From positions 62,001 through 126,000 of the forward strand of contig JANQJW010000024.1 of assembly GCA_028281445.1 (NCBI GenBank): a DNA stretch of 64,000 nucleotides. Direction: 5' to 3'. The position numbers and the translations under genes were made by a program. The first letter of the stretch is position 1, and each line of letters begins with the position of its first letter. This DNA is from Planctomycetota bacterium (GTDB lineage: Bacteria; Planctomycetota; PLA2; JAEUHO01). Under the pieces are notes generated by a model. It was not told where the DNA came from, made no database searches, and was given only the letters and a program-made list of their open reading frames with translations. Shown one piece after another: positions 10,447-17,950 of the stretch.

Positions 10447-10830
10447 ATGCACGACGACGACTACGAGGACGCGAGCTACGCCTACTGGCCCAGAGGAATC
10501 GACGACCATCTTGCCGGTGACTACTACTGGGCGAAGTACGTCGTCGAGATCCTGAAGTACGAGGCCGAGGAGGACCGGTACGCCCGCGAGCTTCGGTACC
10601 TCAAGCTCAACGACGGCGCGGAGGGGAGGCTTCCGTGCCCTGGATGTGGGGGCTGTCTCCTGCCGGCGTTCGTCCGGCCAAAGGACTGCCCCTGCGGCGC
10701 GCGTGGATTCGTCCGCGGAGTCGGGGGCCGCAAGGTGACCTGCCCGGCACCCCATCGCCTTCGTCTCGAAGTGGTTCCTCCACACCCGGTGCCGGCCACC
10801 TGCATGTACTGCGACTCGGGCGAAGGGTGA
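10447..10830 (+). CDS. Small zinc-ribbon-like hypothetical protein
   Basis: The 127-residue protein has an acidic, Tyr-rich N-terminus (MHDDDYEDASYAYWPRG), a charged helix (KYEAEEDRYARELRYLK), and a Cys-rich C-terminal half: CPGCGGC, CPCGARG, a lone CP and CMYC. The four Cys clusters suggest one or two structural zinc sites. The frame is open further upstream, but that part covers the repeat array and has no conserved look, so ATG 10447 is preferred although its ribosome-binding site is weak. It is the first gene inside the island's left end. No family recognised. Confidence 0.55.
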   Translation: MHDDDYEDASYAYWPRGIDDHLAGDYYWAKYVVEILKYEAEEDRYARELRYLKLNDGAEGRLPCPGCGGCLLPAFVRPKDCPCGARGFVRGVGGRKVTCPAPHRLRLEVVPPHPVPATCMYCDSGEG

Positions 10831-10995
10831 TTGATGATCAAGAACGGGCCAGTTGGGAGGTTCACGGATCGGGTTGTTTCCCTCGACGGTCGCCCAGCCC
10901 GATTTCTTGCGGTCCAGAGAGTTGATCGAGGCTTCACGCCTGCGAGCAGGACGTCGAGTGTCAATTTGCGTATCTGACGAGGTCGGAGGCATCCG

Positions 10996-11781
10996 ATGTC
11001 GAAAGACGCAGATCGTCACGATGAGTTTCAATGGTGGTGGACCACGGTCCCACTGAGCTGGATCAAGGCGGAGGGCATGAGTGCGCGCCGGCGAATCGCC
11101 GGCATCACCGCCATCGCGCCCGGCGAGGTGCGAAAGCCCTTCACCTACCGGGCGAATCCGTATCCGTTCTTCTACCGGCCGGGAAAGCGCGCGCGGCGCG
11201 AGGCAGAACCTGCGCAGCAGGCATTCCTTCGTGACGCGACCGAGGACTTCCAGGAGCACTTCGATCGGGCGTGCCGCAGCGGAGAGCGCTCGAGGGAGCT
11301 CATCAGCGTGCCGGCGCCGATGGTCTACAGCACGCGCATCCGGGATCAGAAGAAGGCTGTCTTGGTCTGCCTGTACTCCTTCAGGATGGAGGACGGGGCC
11401 GGCGAGTACATGGCCGGTGGATGGCACAACCGGCGATTGTTGATGAATCGCGTGTGCTCTGCCTACAAGCGGCGTTACGTGGACGGAAGCCACGAGTTGC
11501 AGTGCGACTCCGGGACCATCGACGAGCTCCTTGTCAGCTTGCAGGAGGACGGGCTGATCAGGTGCCAGGAGGTCGAGAGGGACGGTAGGCGGGGCATCGC
11601 GTTCGTCCTCGCGAAGGACCTCGAGGAGCGTCTCGGTCCCATGCCCTTGATGCCCTCGGCTCGGAAGGTCCGACCGTGGGTCCGAAGGTGGGAACAGGCC
11701 TTTGAGAGTCACCTCGAAGATCCTGCCGAACCGCCTTTCGAAGGTGACGAGCTGTCGAAGAACCTGCCACACCGACGATGA
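10996..11781 (+). CDS. Hypothetical protein with winged-helix-like C-terminal region; possible replication initiator
   Basis: The 261-residue protein is preceded by a strong GGAGG six bases before the ATG. The middle contains YSTRIRDQKKAVLVCLYSF, and the C-terminal third has TIDELLVSLQEDGLIRCQEV followed by RDGRRGIAFVLAKD, which reads like a winged helix. Directly downstream, and starting inside the last codons, octamers related to AACCTGCC repeat every 20 bp, as iterons do near plasmid rep genes. A rho-independent terminator follows at 11880. A replication-initiator role is only suggested by this context; no Rep family motif was recognised. Confidence 0.55.
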   Translation: MSKDADRHDEFQWWWTTVPLSWIKAEGMSARRRIAGITAIAPGEVRKPFTYRANPYPFFYRPGKRARREAEPAQQAFLRDATEDFQEHFDRACRSGERSRELISVPAPMVYSTRIRDQKKAVLVCLYSFRMEDGAGEYMAGGWHNRRLLMNRVCSAYKRRYVDGSHELQCDSGTIDELLVSLQEDGLIRCQEVERDGRRGIAFVLAKDLEERLGPMPLMPSARKVRPWVRRWEQAFESHLEDPAEPPFEGDELSKNLPHRR

Positions 11782-11810
11782 ACCTGCCGGGAATCACCCG
11801 ATCCTGCCGA
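11720..11810. repeat. Iteron-like direct repeats with 20-bp phasing
   Basis: ATCCTGCCGA (11720), AACCTGCCAC (11761), AACCTGCCGG (11781) and ATCCTGCCGA (11801) are spaced 41, 20 and 20 bp apart; a degenerate unit, AAGGTGACGA, sits at 11741. The first two overlap the end of the upstream gene. Only the octamer is conserved, not the whole 20-bp unit. Confidence 0.4.
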
Positions 11811-11879
11811 GCCACCCTGAAGACCTAGGAATTCAAGACCGCGTGGATGTTCCGAAGATCCCCAATAAGACGAAGGAAC

Positions 11880-11908
11880 CCGGAGACTCGAAGAGTCTCC
11901 GGTGTTTT
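11880..11908 (+). terminator. Rho-independent terminator
   Basis: CCGGAGACTC-GAA-GAGTCTCCGG forms a perfect 10-bp stem with a 3-nt loop, followed by TGTTTT. It ends the transcription unit of the 261-residue protein. Confidence 0.75.
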
Positions 11909-11938
11909 GCAGACCCCCCTCGTGTGTCAGGTTGGTGT

Positions 11939-12026
11939 GCTCCCTGCCCGTCGCTTCGCTCCGTGCAGGGAGCCGGCGTCCCGCGCTACGCGGCGGGACG
12001 CCTCCGGTCCCCTGCATCGGTAGGGG
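11939..12026. other. Cluster of three consecutive stem-loops
   Basis: Three perfect inverted repeats follow each other almost without gaps: GCTCCCTGC/GCAGGGAGC (11939-11973, 17-nt loop), GGCGTCCCGC/GCGGGACGCC (11975-12002, 8-nt loop) and CCCCT/AGGGG (12009-12026). They occupy the rest of the 11909-12099 gap after the terminator. None has a T-run. They could be a structured RNA, a single-strand origin or a processing site. Confidence 0.5.
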
Positions 12027-12099
12027 GGTTGGTTGGCCGTCGAGGAGTGGGCATGCTCACAGTGACCCCCTGTCTTCGAGCGCAAGGGAGTCCATTGGC

Positions 12100-13212
12100 G
12101 TGACTACTAGAGCGGTGGCTAGCTTCGGAGCACCTGGGCTCATCATCTGGATCGACTACGACTGGACCGACCCACTGCCCTACGCGGTGCGTTCGGCCAG
12201 TACTTCTCCGGACGATCCCGAGCCCCAGTACAAGGAAACCCACACCAGCCAGACCCCGCAGTCCGCGCAGGCGTATGCGGACCAGCTCGCGCAGTGGTGG
12301 GAGCGAAAGGGAATGGATGCAGGGCAGTTCGAGCGGATTTCGGAAGCCGTCCGCCGGTCCCAGGAGCTTGGCGCTGGAGTGTCCGTCTGGCCCCGCCTCG
12401 ATGAAGTCTGTGAGGACATGGGAGCGCCAGAATGGCTGGACGCCGATGGCCGGCCCTGGTGGACCACGGAGGACTTCTACCTACGGCGCTACTTGAACCG
12501 GGATGGCTATCTGGAGTTCCGGTCCCTCGTAGACGAGATCGAGATCCTCGACGCACTCGAGGAGCGTGGTGACACGGTCGCCTTGTCGTGGCTGCACACG
12601 AGTCCGCATCACGTGCCCACGCAGGGCATCGGGGGGCGGTGGGTATTCGTTGCCGCTCCGGAGCCCACCCTGGAGGAGTGGATCCACTACGTCATCGCTA
12701 CCGCGCCCCACATTACCGGTCCGAGGGACTTCCCCGCCGTACGCATGCAGGGTCACGAAGACGACGACCCCATCCTCGAGCTACATGAAGAACACACCGT
12801 CCTACTGCGTCCACACGGCGATCACCTCGTGCTCGCGGCGGAAGGGACGGCTGCTGAGCCTCACGAATCGGACGGAAGGCACCCGTCTCTGGACCCCCTC
12901 CCGCTCGGTGGAGGGGACAATCGACATGACCATGGCGCAGCGTGGCCCCAGTTCATCAATCGCGTTCTGGTACTCCAACGCGCTCCTCGCCGGGGACACA
13001 ACCAGATCGGCGCACGCGAGTCCGTCGTCAACAAGGTGCGCCGGCCACGAGCGGCTATCCCACACCGCGTTCTGGTGCGCAAGGGACTGCGTAGCGGGGT
13101 GCAGGTAGGCGCCGGCCAATGCCGCAGTCGCGATGGCCCGCGCGCCGCAACCGGGAGCACGGTCCAGCAGGACTGGATGCCGATCAAGGCCGAGAACGTC
13201 TCGGAGGAGTGA
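12100..13212 (+). CDS. Hypothetical protein; 3' third overlaps an opposing gene
   Basis: A GTG at 12100 with AGGGAG eight bases upstream starts a 370-codon frame. The first 230 residues look like real protein: GLIIWIDYDWTDPLPYAV, AYADQLAQWWERKGMDAGQF, WWTTEDFYLRRYLNRDGYLEF and EEWIHYVIATAPHITGP, with balanced charged helices and many Trp. From about residue 240 (12820 onward) the composition turns to Arg/Pro/His-rich text and the frame runs for 411 bp against the opposing gene that ends at 12802. The true end may lie nearer 12800 with a lost stop, or one of the two frames is not translated there. No family recognised. Confidence 0.5.
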   Translation: MTTRAVASFGAPGLIIWIDYDWTDPLPYAVRSASTSPDDPEPQYKETHTSQTPQSAQAYADQLAQWWERKGMDAGQFERISEAVRRSQELGAGVSVWPRLDEVCEDMGAPEWLDADGRPWWTTEDFYLRRYLNRDGYLEFRSLVDEIEILDALEERGDTVALSWLHTSPHHVPTQGIGGRWVFVAAPEPTLEEWIHYVIATAPHITGPRDFPAVRMQGHEDDDPILELHEEHTVLLRPHGDHLVLAAEGTAAEPHESDGRHPSLDPLPLGGGDNRHDHGAAWPQFINRVLVLQRAPRRGHNQIGARESVVNKVRRPRAAIPHRVLVRKGLRSGVQVGAGQCRSRDGPRAATGSTVQQDWMPIKAENVSEE

Positions 13213-13938
13213 GACCCAGAAACCGACCGGTTCCCACCTGGGAGCGCACTTGTTGGCGTGGCCCCTGGACGCACCCGTCGTCATTCGATGGATGAGGCCC
13301 GGTCTCGTCACCGGCCTGCCCTCGTCCACGAGTGCATCGATGGCGGAGCGTAGTCGCCTGGGGTCCGACCAGCCCTCCGAGAGCGTCGGGCGTCCGGGCG
13401 CCTGGACCGTTCCCCAGTCGATGAGGTCATTGCAAAGCAGCAACCCGGCCGGCACGCCGCTCGGCGGCCTGCCCGGCTGTCCGCGGATGAAGCCTGTGCT
13501 GAGGGCGTGCCCACCTGCGCCGCGCCGAACTCGCTCGAGGTCGTCCACGAGGTCCGAGGAGGGCGTAGTCGGACGGCGCCAGCCCTCGCTGGCGAGTTCG
13601 CCGGCGAGACGATTGACGAATACCCGTCGGTCAAGGAACCCGCACCCATCGAGATCCGAGGCCGAGTAGTAGAACTCCGTGTCGGCATGCGGATCGTAGT
13701 CCTCGTCGAACACGCGCAACAGCCCGTGCTCGGTCGCTCGCACAGGCTCTCGCCGCCACCAGCTTGAACGCGGTAGCCGCCAGCACGACGGGCGGGATCC
13801 ATCGAGGTCCCAGGTCTCCGTGAGGCCGCCCGCGAAGGTCGTGCGCACGCGGTCGTGGAACACCCGGATCTCCTCTACGCCTGAGCACTCTTCGAGCTTG
13901 CGCAGAGCGGCTCGTGTCTTGGGGCCGAGCACTGCCAC
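12802..13938 (-). CDS. Hypothetical protein with a degenerate methyltransferase-like C-terminal domain
   Basis: The 378-residue protein begins at a GTG that overlaps the stop of the upstream HTH gene (TAGTG). The N-terminal part has paired charged segments; the middle carries LRSAIDALVDEGRPVTRP, an HTH-like stretch. The C-terminal third resembles a Rossmann-type DNA methyltransferase in layout: HPVLLDRAPGCGARAIATAA in the place of motif I, ACADLVVSPARSALEY in the place of the catalytic (N/D)PPY strand, then AMVMSIVPS and HEVIAVWTQ as later strands. The catalytic NPPY is absent (SPAR instead), so it would be inactive as an adenine methylase. The assignment is from pattern only; it may be another fold. 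Confidence 0.5.
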   Translation of the reverse strand: MAVLGPKTRAALRKLEECSGVEEIRVFHDRVRTTFAGGLTETWDLDGSRPSCWRLPRSSWWRREPVRATEHGLLRVFDEDYDPHADTEFYYSASDLDGCGFLDRRVFVNRLAGELASEGWRRPTTPSSDLVDDLERVRRGAGGHALSTGFIRGQPGRPPSGVPAGLLLCNDLIDWGTVQAPGRPTLSEGWSDPRRLRSAIDALVDEGRPVTRPGLIHRMTTGASRGHANKCAPRWEPVGFWVSLLRDVLGLDRHPVLLDRAPGCGARAIATAALAGAYLHPATQSLAHQNAVWDSRSWPAHLVDDGLACADLVVSPARSALEYQNAIDELGPRCAMVMSIVPSTEREGVQRRVPSVRFVRLSSRPFRREHEVIAVWTQ

Positions 13939-14447
13939 TAGGGGTAGTACTCCGTAGAGGGGGAGGCCCTGGCAGCCTCGCGGCGACCGCGAAGCTGTAC
14001 TCCTGGGCACTGCGCCACCCAGTTCTTGATCGTCTGGCGGCACGTGCCCGCAAAGGCTGCACAGGCGGCCAGCGACAGCCTTCTCCCACCGAGCGGATCG
14101 GGCTCGACCCCCTGATCGCCGCACCATGCAAGGTACTCCTGGCGATGCCCGTAGTAGTAGGCGAGCCAGCCGCGAGATGCACAGGGGTGTCGGCTGACTC
14201 TCCTTCTCCTGGTCGCGATGCCATGACGTGCCAGCCAGTACCTCACGGTACTACGAGAGCGCCCGATCAGCTTGGCGATGGACTCAGCACCGAGGCGCCG
14301 CAGCTCGTACTGTCCGTGGAGCCACAGTGCGTCCCGCAGCAAGAGGGCCGCCGCCGCTGGGGTACTCGCAGTAGGGGGCGCGGATTCGACAACTCTACGT
14401 TGAGTGTGTGGGCGCTCGCGGCTTGAGGGCGTAAAGGAGTCGGACAC
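13938..14447 (-). CDS. Helix-turn-helix protein coupled to the methyltransferase-like gene
   Basis: The 169-residue protein contains two HTH-like stretches: ESIAKLIGRSRSTVRYWLAR near residue 55 and LAACAAFAGTCRQTIKNWVA near residue 130. The segment RGWLAYYYGHRQEYLAWC lies between them. Each resembles a MerR/terminase-small-subunit or Trp-repressor-like DNA-binding unit. The stop codon TAG overlaps the GTG start of the downstream 378-residue protein, indicating translational coupling. The GTG start at 14447 has no clear Shine-Dalgarno sequence. The pair probably acts together on DNA; specificity unknown. Confidence 0.55.
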   Translation of the reverse strand: MSDSFTPSSRERPHTQRRVVESAPPTASTPAAAALLLRDALWLHGQYELRRLGAESIAKLIGRSRSTVRYWLARHGIATRRRRVSRHPCASRGWLAYYYGHRQEYLAWCGDQGVEPDPLGGRRLSLAACAAFAGTCRQTIKNWVAQCPGVQLRGRREAARASPSTEYYP

Positions 14448-14603
14448 AGGCTATGTTTGCCCGAGGGAGACGAGCGTTAGTACCCCTCGCTTGTGTGACC
14501 CGGTCGTAGACATCAGGCGCGATCTGCTTGGAATCTGGCTGAGGACGGTCTCGCTCAGGGGGCCGGCCTGCACGCGCGCCCTCGTGCGTGGTCCCGTGTA
14601 GCC

Positions 14604-15212
14604 CTACCAGTCGTTGATCTCGTCGATGCGCACAAGACCTTGATCGTGCCAATGGGCGATTAGTACGAACTGAAGTACGCCGTCCGAGCACTCGTAGTCC
14701 CAGTAGACCGTTCCGCCAAATCTGCGCGTACGGTCAGCCTTGCCGAACTGTGCTTCGAAGGTGGTCCTTGTCGGGATGCCCTGCCCCCCGGCTTGGATCC
14801 ACCGCCTGTTCCACTCTAGGAAACGCTTCCGGAGTTGTTCTCGGGACTCTGCTCGGGCCGCCTTCCTCTTGGTAACTGAAGACTGTGTGCTCTGGGACGT
14901 CTTGGCCGGCGTCGAACGATCTCTGGTTTCGCCGACTTCCGCTGGACTGAGGAGCAGTGCCACTGCCGCTCCGACCACGGCCGCAGCAATGTGCGTCATC
15001 CAGGGCACCAAACGACGCGCCGGCGCGCGGGGAAACAGCAGCGGCCACTTACCGCCGGTGCGCCACACCGAGCCATCAGCCGAAAACTCCATGTCGGGCC
15101 GTATGCGGCCTTCCGCGACCCACTTGCGAACTCGTTCGACCGGGAACGGCCCTTGCACGTTATTCCCCTGGCGGATGTAGAGGGAGCCTTTGGCCTTCGA
15201 GTTCTCGCTCAT
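14604..15212 (-). CDS. GYF_2-domain membrane-anchored protein
   Basis: The 202-residue protein has an N-terminal GYF_2 (DUF4339) domain at residues 8-60: LYIRQGNNVQGPFPVERVRK with the Gly-Pro-Phe core, then WVAEGRIRPDMEFSADGS. A single membrane helix follows (WMTHIAAAVVGAAVALLL, about residues 71-88), then a Ser/Thr-rich linker, a basic helix, and a compact C-terminal domain with FEAQFGKADRTRRFGGTVYW and DYECSDGVLQFVLI that resembles small lipoprotein-like folds. GYF_2 domains bind proline-rich peptides or act as sensors. It is divergent from the RHH gene. Confidence 0.75.
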   Translation of the reverse strand: MSENSKAKGSLYIRQGNNVQGPFPVERVRKWVAEGRIRPDMEFSADGSVWRTGGKWPLLFPRAPARRLVPWMTHIAAAVVGAAVALLLSPAEVGETRDRSTPAKTSQSTQSSVTKRKAARAESREQLRKRFLEWNRRWIQAGGQGIPTRTTFEAQFGKADRTRRFGGTVYWDYECSDGVLQFVLIAHWHDQGLVRIDEINDW

Positions 15213-15219
15213 GACTAAA

Positions 15220-15238
15220 CATGATATCTAAAATCATG
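15220..15238. promoter_or_regulatory. Operator-like inverted repeat between the GYF_2 and RHH genes
   Basis: CATGAT-ATCTAAA-ATCATG, a perfect 6-bp dyad in an AT-rich pocket, lies between the two divergent starts (15212 and 15267). Such sites suit dimeric RHH repressors, and the adjacent small RHH protein is the natural candidate. Binding is inferred. Confidence 0.45.
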
Positions 15239-15248
15239 CGATGTCGTA

Positions 15249-15265
15249 CCGGGCTAGAAGCCCGG
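15249..15265 (+). promoter_or_regulatory. Hairpin ending at the RHH start codon
   Basis: CCGGGCT-AGA-AGCCCGG is a 7-bp GC-rich stem that ends two bases before ATG 15267. It covers the place where a Shine-Dalgarno sequence would lie, so it could limit initiation. Confidence 0.45.
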
Positions 15266-15266
15266 G

Positions 15267-15452
15267 ATGGCGAAGCGAGGCAAAGGCCGCCCGAGGGTTC
15301 CGGAGAGGAAGAAGCGCAAGTACTCCGTCCACGTATTGCTTCGCTTGGACGAGTACAAGGCGATCAAGGCGGCTGCGGAGGCCGACGATGAGACTGCATC
15401 CGCGTGGGCGCGCAGGGTGCTCCTGTCGTCCCTGGGACGCCGATCTGACTAG
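15267..15452 (+). CDS. Small basic ribbon-helix-helix protein
   Basis: The 61-residue protein has a very basic N-terminus (MAKRGKGRPRVPERKKRK) followed by YSVHVLLRLDEYKAIKAAAE and SAWARRVLLSSLG. This is the strand, helix and second helix of an RHH (Arc/MetJ or MobC-like) DNA-binding dimer. It could be an antitoxin-type repressor or a relaxosome accessory protein; no toxin or relaxase is next to it. It is divergent from the GYF_2 gene across an inverted repeat and convergent with the XerC/D-like recombinase gene. Confidence 0.6.
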   Translation: MAKRGKGRPRVPERKKRKYSVHVLLRLDEYKAIKAAAEADDETASAWARRVLLSSLGRRSD

Positions 15453-15463
15453 GTTGCCGGACT

Positions 15464-16462
15464 CTACGGGCATGCAGATGGAATGTGGATGAGCCTGCCT
15501 GCTTCGCGTCGTGCGCGCTCCGGTCGTCGGTCGTAGGCGAGCAGAGTCTGCACGTTCGCATGTCCAGACATCTTGCAGATCAGGCCAGCATCCGCACCTC
15601 GGGCCAGCAAGTGAGAGATCCAGCTTCTTCTCGCATCGTGAGGTGAAAACGGCCGAACCCCGGCTCTCTTCGCCAGCACCTGGAGGGTGTCGAGCACTGT
15701 CTGGGCACTCAGGCGTCGCGGGACGATCCGTCCACCCTTCAGGACCGGGAAGAGGAGAGGGCCTTCCTCTGTGCCGCGTAGCTCCAGCCACGAGAGGATG
15801 ACGTCGGTGGCGCCGCTGGCCAACCAGGACACCCGTTCCTTGTTGCCCTTGCCGTGGCGTACGCGGACGCCTCCCCGATCCAGGTCAACGTCGTGAAGAT
15901 CGAGTTCGACGGCCTCACTTCTGCGGAGACCGCCGCCGTACAAGACGGCCAGGAGGCAGGCATCCCGTCGCCCCCGCGCCGAGTCATCGCACGCCCGAAA
16001 GAGCGCGAGGATCTCGCCGTGATCGAGCTCCCGACCCGCGGGCAAGCGTTCACCGCGCACAGGCTTGAGGTCGATCGCGCGGTGAAACTCCTCACCGCTC
16101 ATCCAGCCGAGGCGCCAGGACTCCCGGAGCACGGCACGCAACGCGCTCAAGGTACGGTTCGCCGTCGCCGGCGCGAGGGTGTCGGCGAGGACGCTGCGTA
16201 CGGCTTGCGTATGGGCGTAGCGGACCTCGTGCCACGCGAGCTGAAGTGGATCAGCCGACGCGCCGACGAGGATCTGGGCGACCTTGCGAATGGCAGCAGC
16301 CTGGGTGCGACGCGACGACGGCGACAACGACGCGAGGTAGACGAGCACGGGGTGCGAGCTCGGCTTGTACTCGTGCGCCATGCGGCGGCTCGGGGGCCTC
16401 GAGCGCATCGAGGAGGCCCGATGAACGAGAGCAGCACTCCCGTCGAAAGGTGCCGTTTTCAT
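15464..16462 (-). CDS. Tyrosine recombinase (XerC/D-like integrase)
   Basis: The 332-residue protein has a core-binding N-terminal domain (SHPVLVYLASLSPSSRRTQA) and a complete catalytic domain. Arg I lies in YGGGLRRSEAVELDL, the beta-hairpin Lys in HGKGNKERVSW, His-x-x-Arg in FSPHDARRSWISHLL, the second His in MSGHANVQTLL, and the nucleophile Tyr in LLAYDRRP. All key residues are present, so it should be active. The start is uncertain: Met19 and Met28 (MAHEYKPSSHP) are alternatives, and no good ribosome-binding site precedes 16462. It is one of two recombinases in the island and the one farther from the thiC junction. Confidence 0.9.
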   Translation of the reverse strand: MKTAPFDGSAALVHRASSMRSRPPSRRMAHEYKPSSHPVLVYLASLSPSSRRTQAAAIRKVAQILVGASADPLQLAWHEVRYAHTQAVRSVLADTLAPATANRTLSALRAVLRESWRLGWMSGEEFHRAIDLKPVRGERLPAGRELDHGEILALFRACDDSARGRRDACLLAVLYGGGLRRSEAVELDLHDVDLDRGGVRVRHGKGNKERVSWLASGATDVILSWLELRGTEEGPLLFPVLKGGRIVPRRLSAQTVLDTLQVLAKRAGVRPFSPHDARRSWISHLLARGADAGLICKMSGHANVQTLLAYDRRPERARREAGRLIHIPSACP

Positions 16463-16510
16463 AGATAGACGCTAGACCACGCAAGCTCGCCGGCCAACCG
16501 GTAAGCGCGA

Positions 16511-16852
16511 CTACCGTCGGCGTGCTCGGAGTTCACCGGCAAGGCTCACGGCAACGTCCCGAGCCCTCGGGAACGTGTCCCAGACCCCTCGGCTGCGGCC
16601 AAGCGCCAGCCCATCCAGGACGTGCCATTGGAGGCTCGCGGTGGCTAGGGGAACGCGCTCGCTCCCCACGACTCGCACGCGCCACTGCGCCGGCTCGCGC
16701 GCCGGCACGAAAGCGTCTACCCAGAACCCAGCCACCCAACCGGCCATGCGACACAGTCCTGCGCCGCCGCAGCGCGGGCACTCGAGCCGGCCGCCGATTC
16801 CCAGACGGCCCGATCCACCGCAGAGCTCGCATCGGAACGTGCGCCATCGCAT
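16511..16852 (-). CDS. Small protein with DnaJ-like zinc motifs
   Basis: The 113-residue protein begins MRWRTFRCELCGGSGRLGIG and continues LECPRCGGAGLCR. These two CxxCxGxG-type repeats are spaced as in the DnaJ zinc centre. The remainder (VAGFWVDAFVPAREPAQWRV, then a helical tail ending in RARRR) has no recognised family. The long upstream extension of the frame is not conserved, so ATG 16852 is used. It lies upstream of the recombinase on the same strand and is divergent from the BREX operon. Confidence 0.5.
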   Translation of the reverse strand: MRWRTFRCELCGGSGRLGIGGRLECPRCGGAGLCRMAGWVAGFWVDAFVPAREPAQWRVRVVGSERVPLATASLQWHVLDGLALGRSRGVWDTFPRARDVAVSLAGELRARRR

Positions 16853-17085
16853 GCCGTAGCTTTGCTTCGCATGGCGGACTGTCCGACAGCTGGGCGGGGT
16901 CCGGGGGCCAGCAAGCAGCCGGCAGACCGGGGCGAGAGCCGTCCTGATCGCGGGTCCGGTCGGGGCGGGACTATGGCCCTGGCGCGACGGGGGTGCCGAG
17001 AGGCTCATGCTCCAGGTCGGGCTCTCCCGAGCGGCGACAAATGGGGGCCTCCCCAGGTCGAATGCAAACAAAATACAAGCAGAGT

Positions 17086-17107
17086 TCGCCGGCAAACTTG
17101 CCGGCGA
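17086..17107. promoter_or_regulatory. 22-bp palindrome upstream of the BREX operon
   Basis: TCGCCGGCAA-AC-TTGCCGGCGA is a perfect 10-bp inverted repeat with a 2-bp centre, 50 bp before the chosen brxA start and 5 bp before the alternative ATG at 17113. No T-run follows, so it is not a terminator. It resembles an operator for a dimeric repressor. It is the only strong dyad in the 16853-17157 gap. Confidence 0.55.
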
Positions 17108-17157
17108 GATTCATGTCATGCGTTGACGGGGCGCGCCAAGAGTGGTCTGGTGCGTCC

Positions 17158-17937
17158 ATGGATGTCGCAGAAGCCACCCCGCAAGTTGCCGCCGCAATGG
17201 AAGCGGCTGGGTTCCGGTGTGGTGATCGGGGCACGCACACGAGTCGCACCATGATGCTCGCGGAGCTTTCGCAGGTCCTGCGTGAAGTTCCTGTGGATGC
17301 GCCACGGGATGCCTACGCGGATGCGATCGTCCAGGAGAACGTGCTCGGGAAGCAGACGGACGCCACGCGCCGGCTCACGAACCAGCGGCTGGGGGAACTC
17401 TACGCCCTGGACCATCGCACTCCTCTCTTCCGTGCGCTTCGCCGGGTCTGGGAGATTGACGAGCCGGGCCGGCCGCTGGCGGCGCTGCTCTGTGCGTTGG
17501 CGCGGGATCCGCTGCTTAGGGCGACGGCGTCACCCGTGCTTGAGTTACCAGCTGGTGCGGAGTTGATCCGGCAGCATCTCTTAGAGGCCATCCGCGCCGC
17601 CGTGGGCGACCGACTGAACGACTCGACGCTCGACAAGGTGGCGCGCAACGCAGCGAGTACGTGGTCGCAGGCCGGCCACCTCGAAGGACGAGTGCGCAAG
17701 ATCCGCCGGTGTGTCGAGCCGACGCCCGGATCGCTCGCTCTCGCGCTGTGGCTTGCTTCGATCGAAGGGCTTGCGGGCGAACAGCTTCTGTCGAGTGGGT
17801 GGACGCGCGTGCTCGACCGTACACCGGGAGAATTGCACGCGGTTGTCCTGCGCGCCAAGCAGCTCGGGCTCCTAGCTGCCAACATTGGCGGAGGAACAGT
17901 CGAGATCGACGTCAGTGACCTCGACTCGAGGATGTAG
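17158..17937 (+). CDS. brxA: BREX protein BrxA (DUF1819-like)
   Basis: The 259-residue protein matches the pattern I know for DUF1819/BrxA. It has CGDRGTHTSRTMMLAELSQV near the N-terminus, the charged block AIVQENVLGKQTDATRRLTN, then RLGELYALD, PLFRALRRVW and LAALLCALARDPLLR, and an all-helical C-terminal half ending in a wing-like segment. BrxA is a small DNA-binding component of BREX phage defence. The start could instead be ATG 17113, next to the palindrome; 17158 is closer to the conserved part. It is the first gene of the defence operon, 13 bp before brxB. Confidence 0.75.
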   Translation: MDVAEATPQVAAAMEAAGFRCGDRGTHTSRTMMLAELSQVLREVPVDAPRDAYADAIVQENVLGKQTDATRRLTNQRLGELYALDHRTPLFRALRRVWEIDEPGRPLAALLCALARDPLLRATASPVLELPAGAELIRQHLLEAIRAAVGDRLNDSTLDKVARNAASTWSQAGHLEGRVRKIRRCVEPTPGSLALALWLASIEGLAGEQLLSSGWTRVLDRTPGELHAVVLRAKQLGLLAANIGGGTVEIDVSDLDSRM

Positions 17938-17950
17938 GGGGAACACGAAG

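Noticed and set aside
10122..10448. Upstream extension of the thiC tail fragment frame
   Set aside because: No ThiC similarity before the Met at 10121; the extension crosses the repeat array.
11902..12099. Upstream start for the 12100 gene
   Set aside because: It would translate through the terminator tail and three stem-loops; the GTG at 12100 has a proper Shine-Dalgarno.
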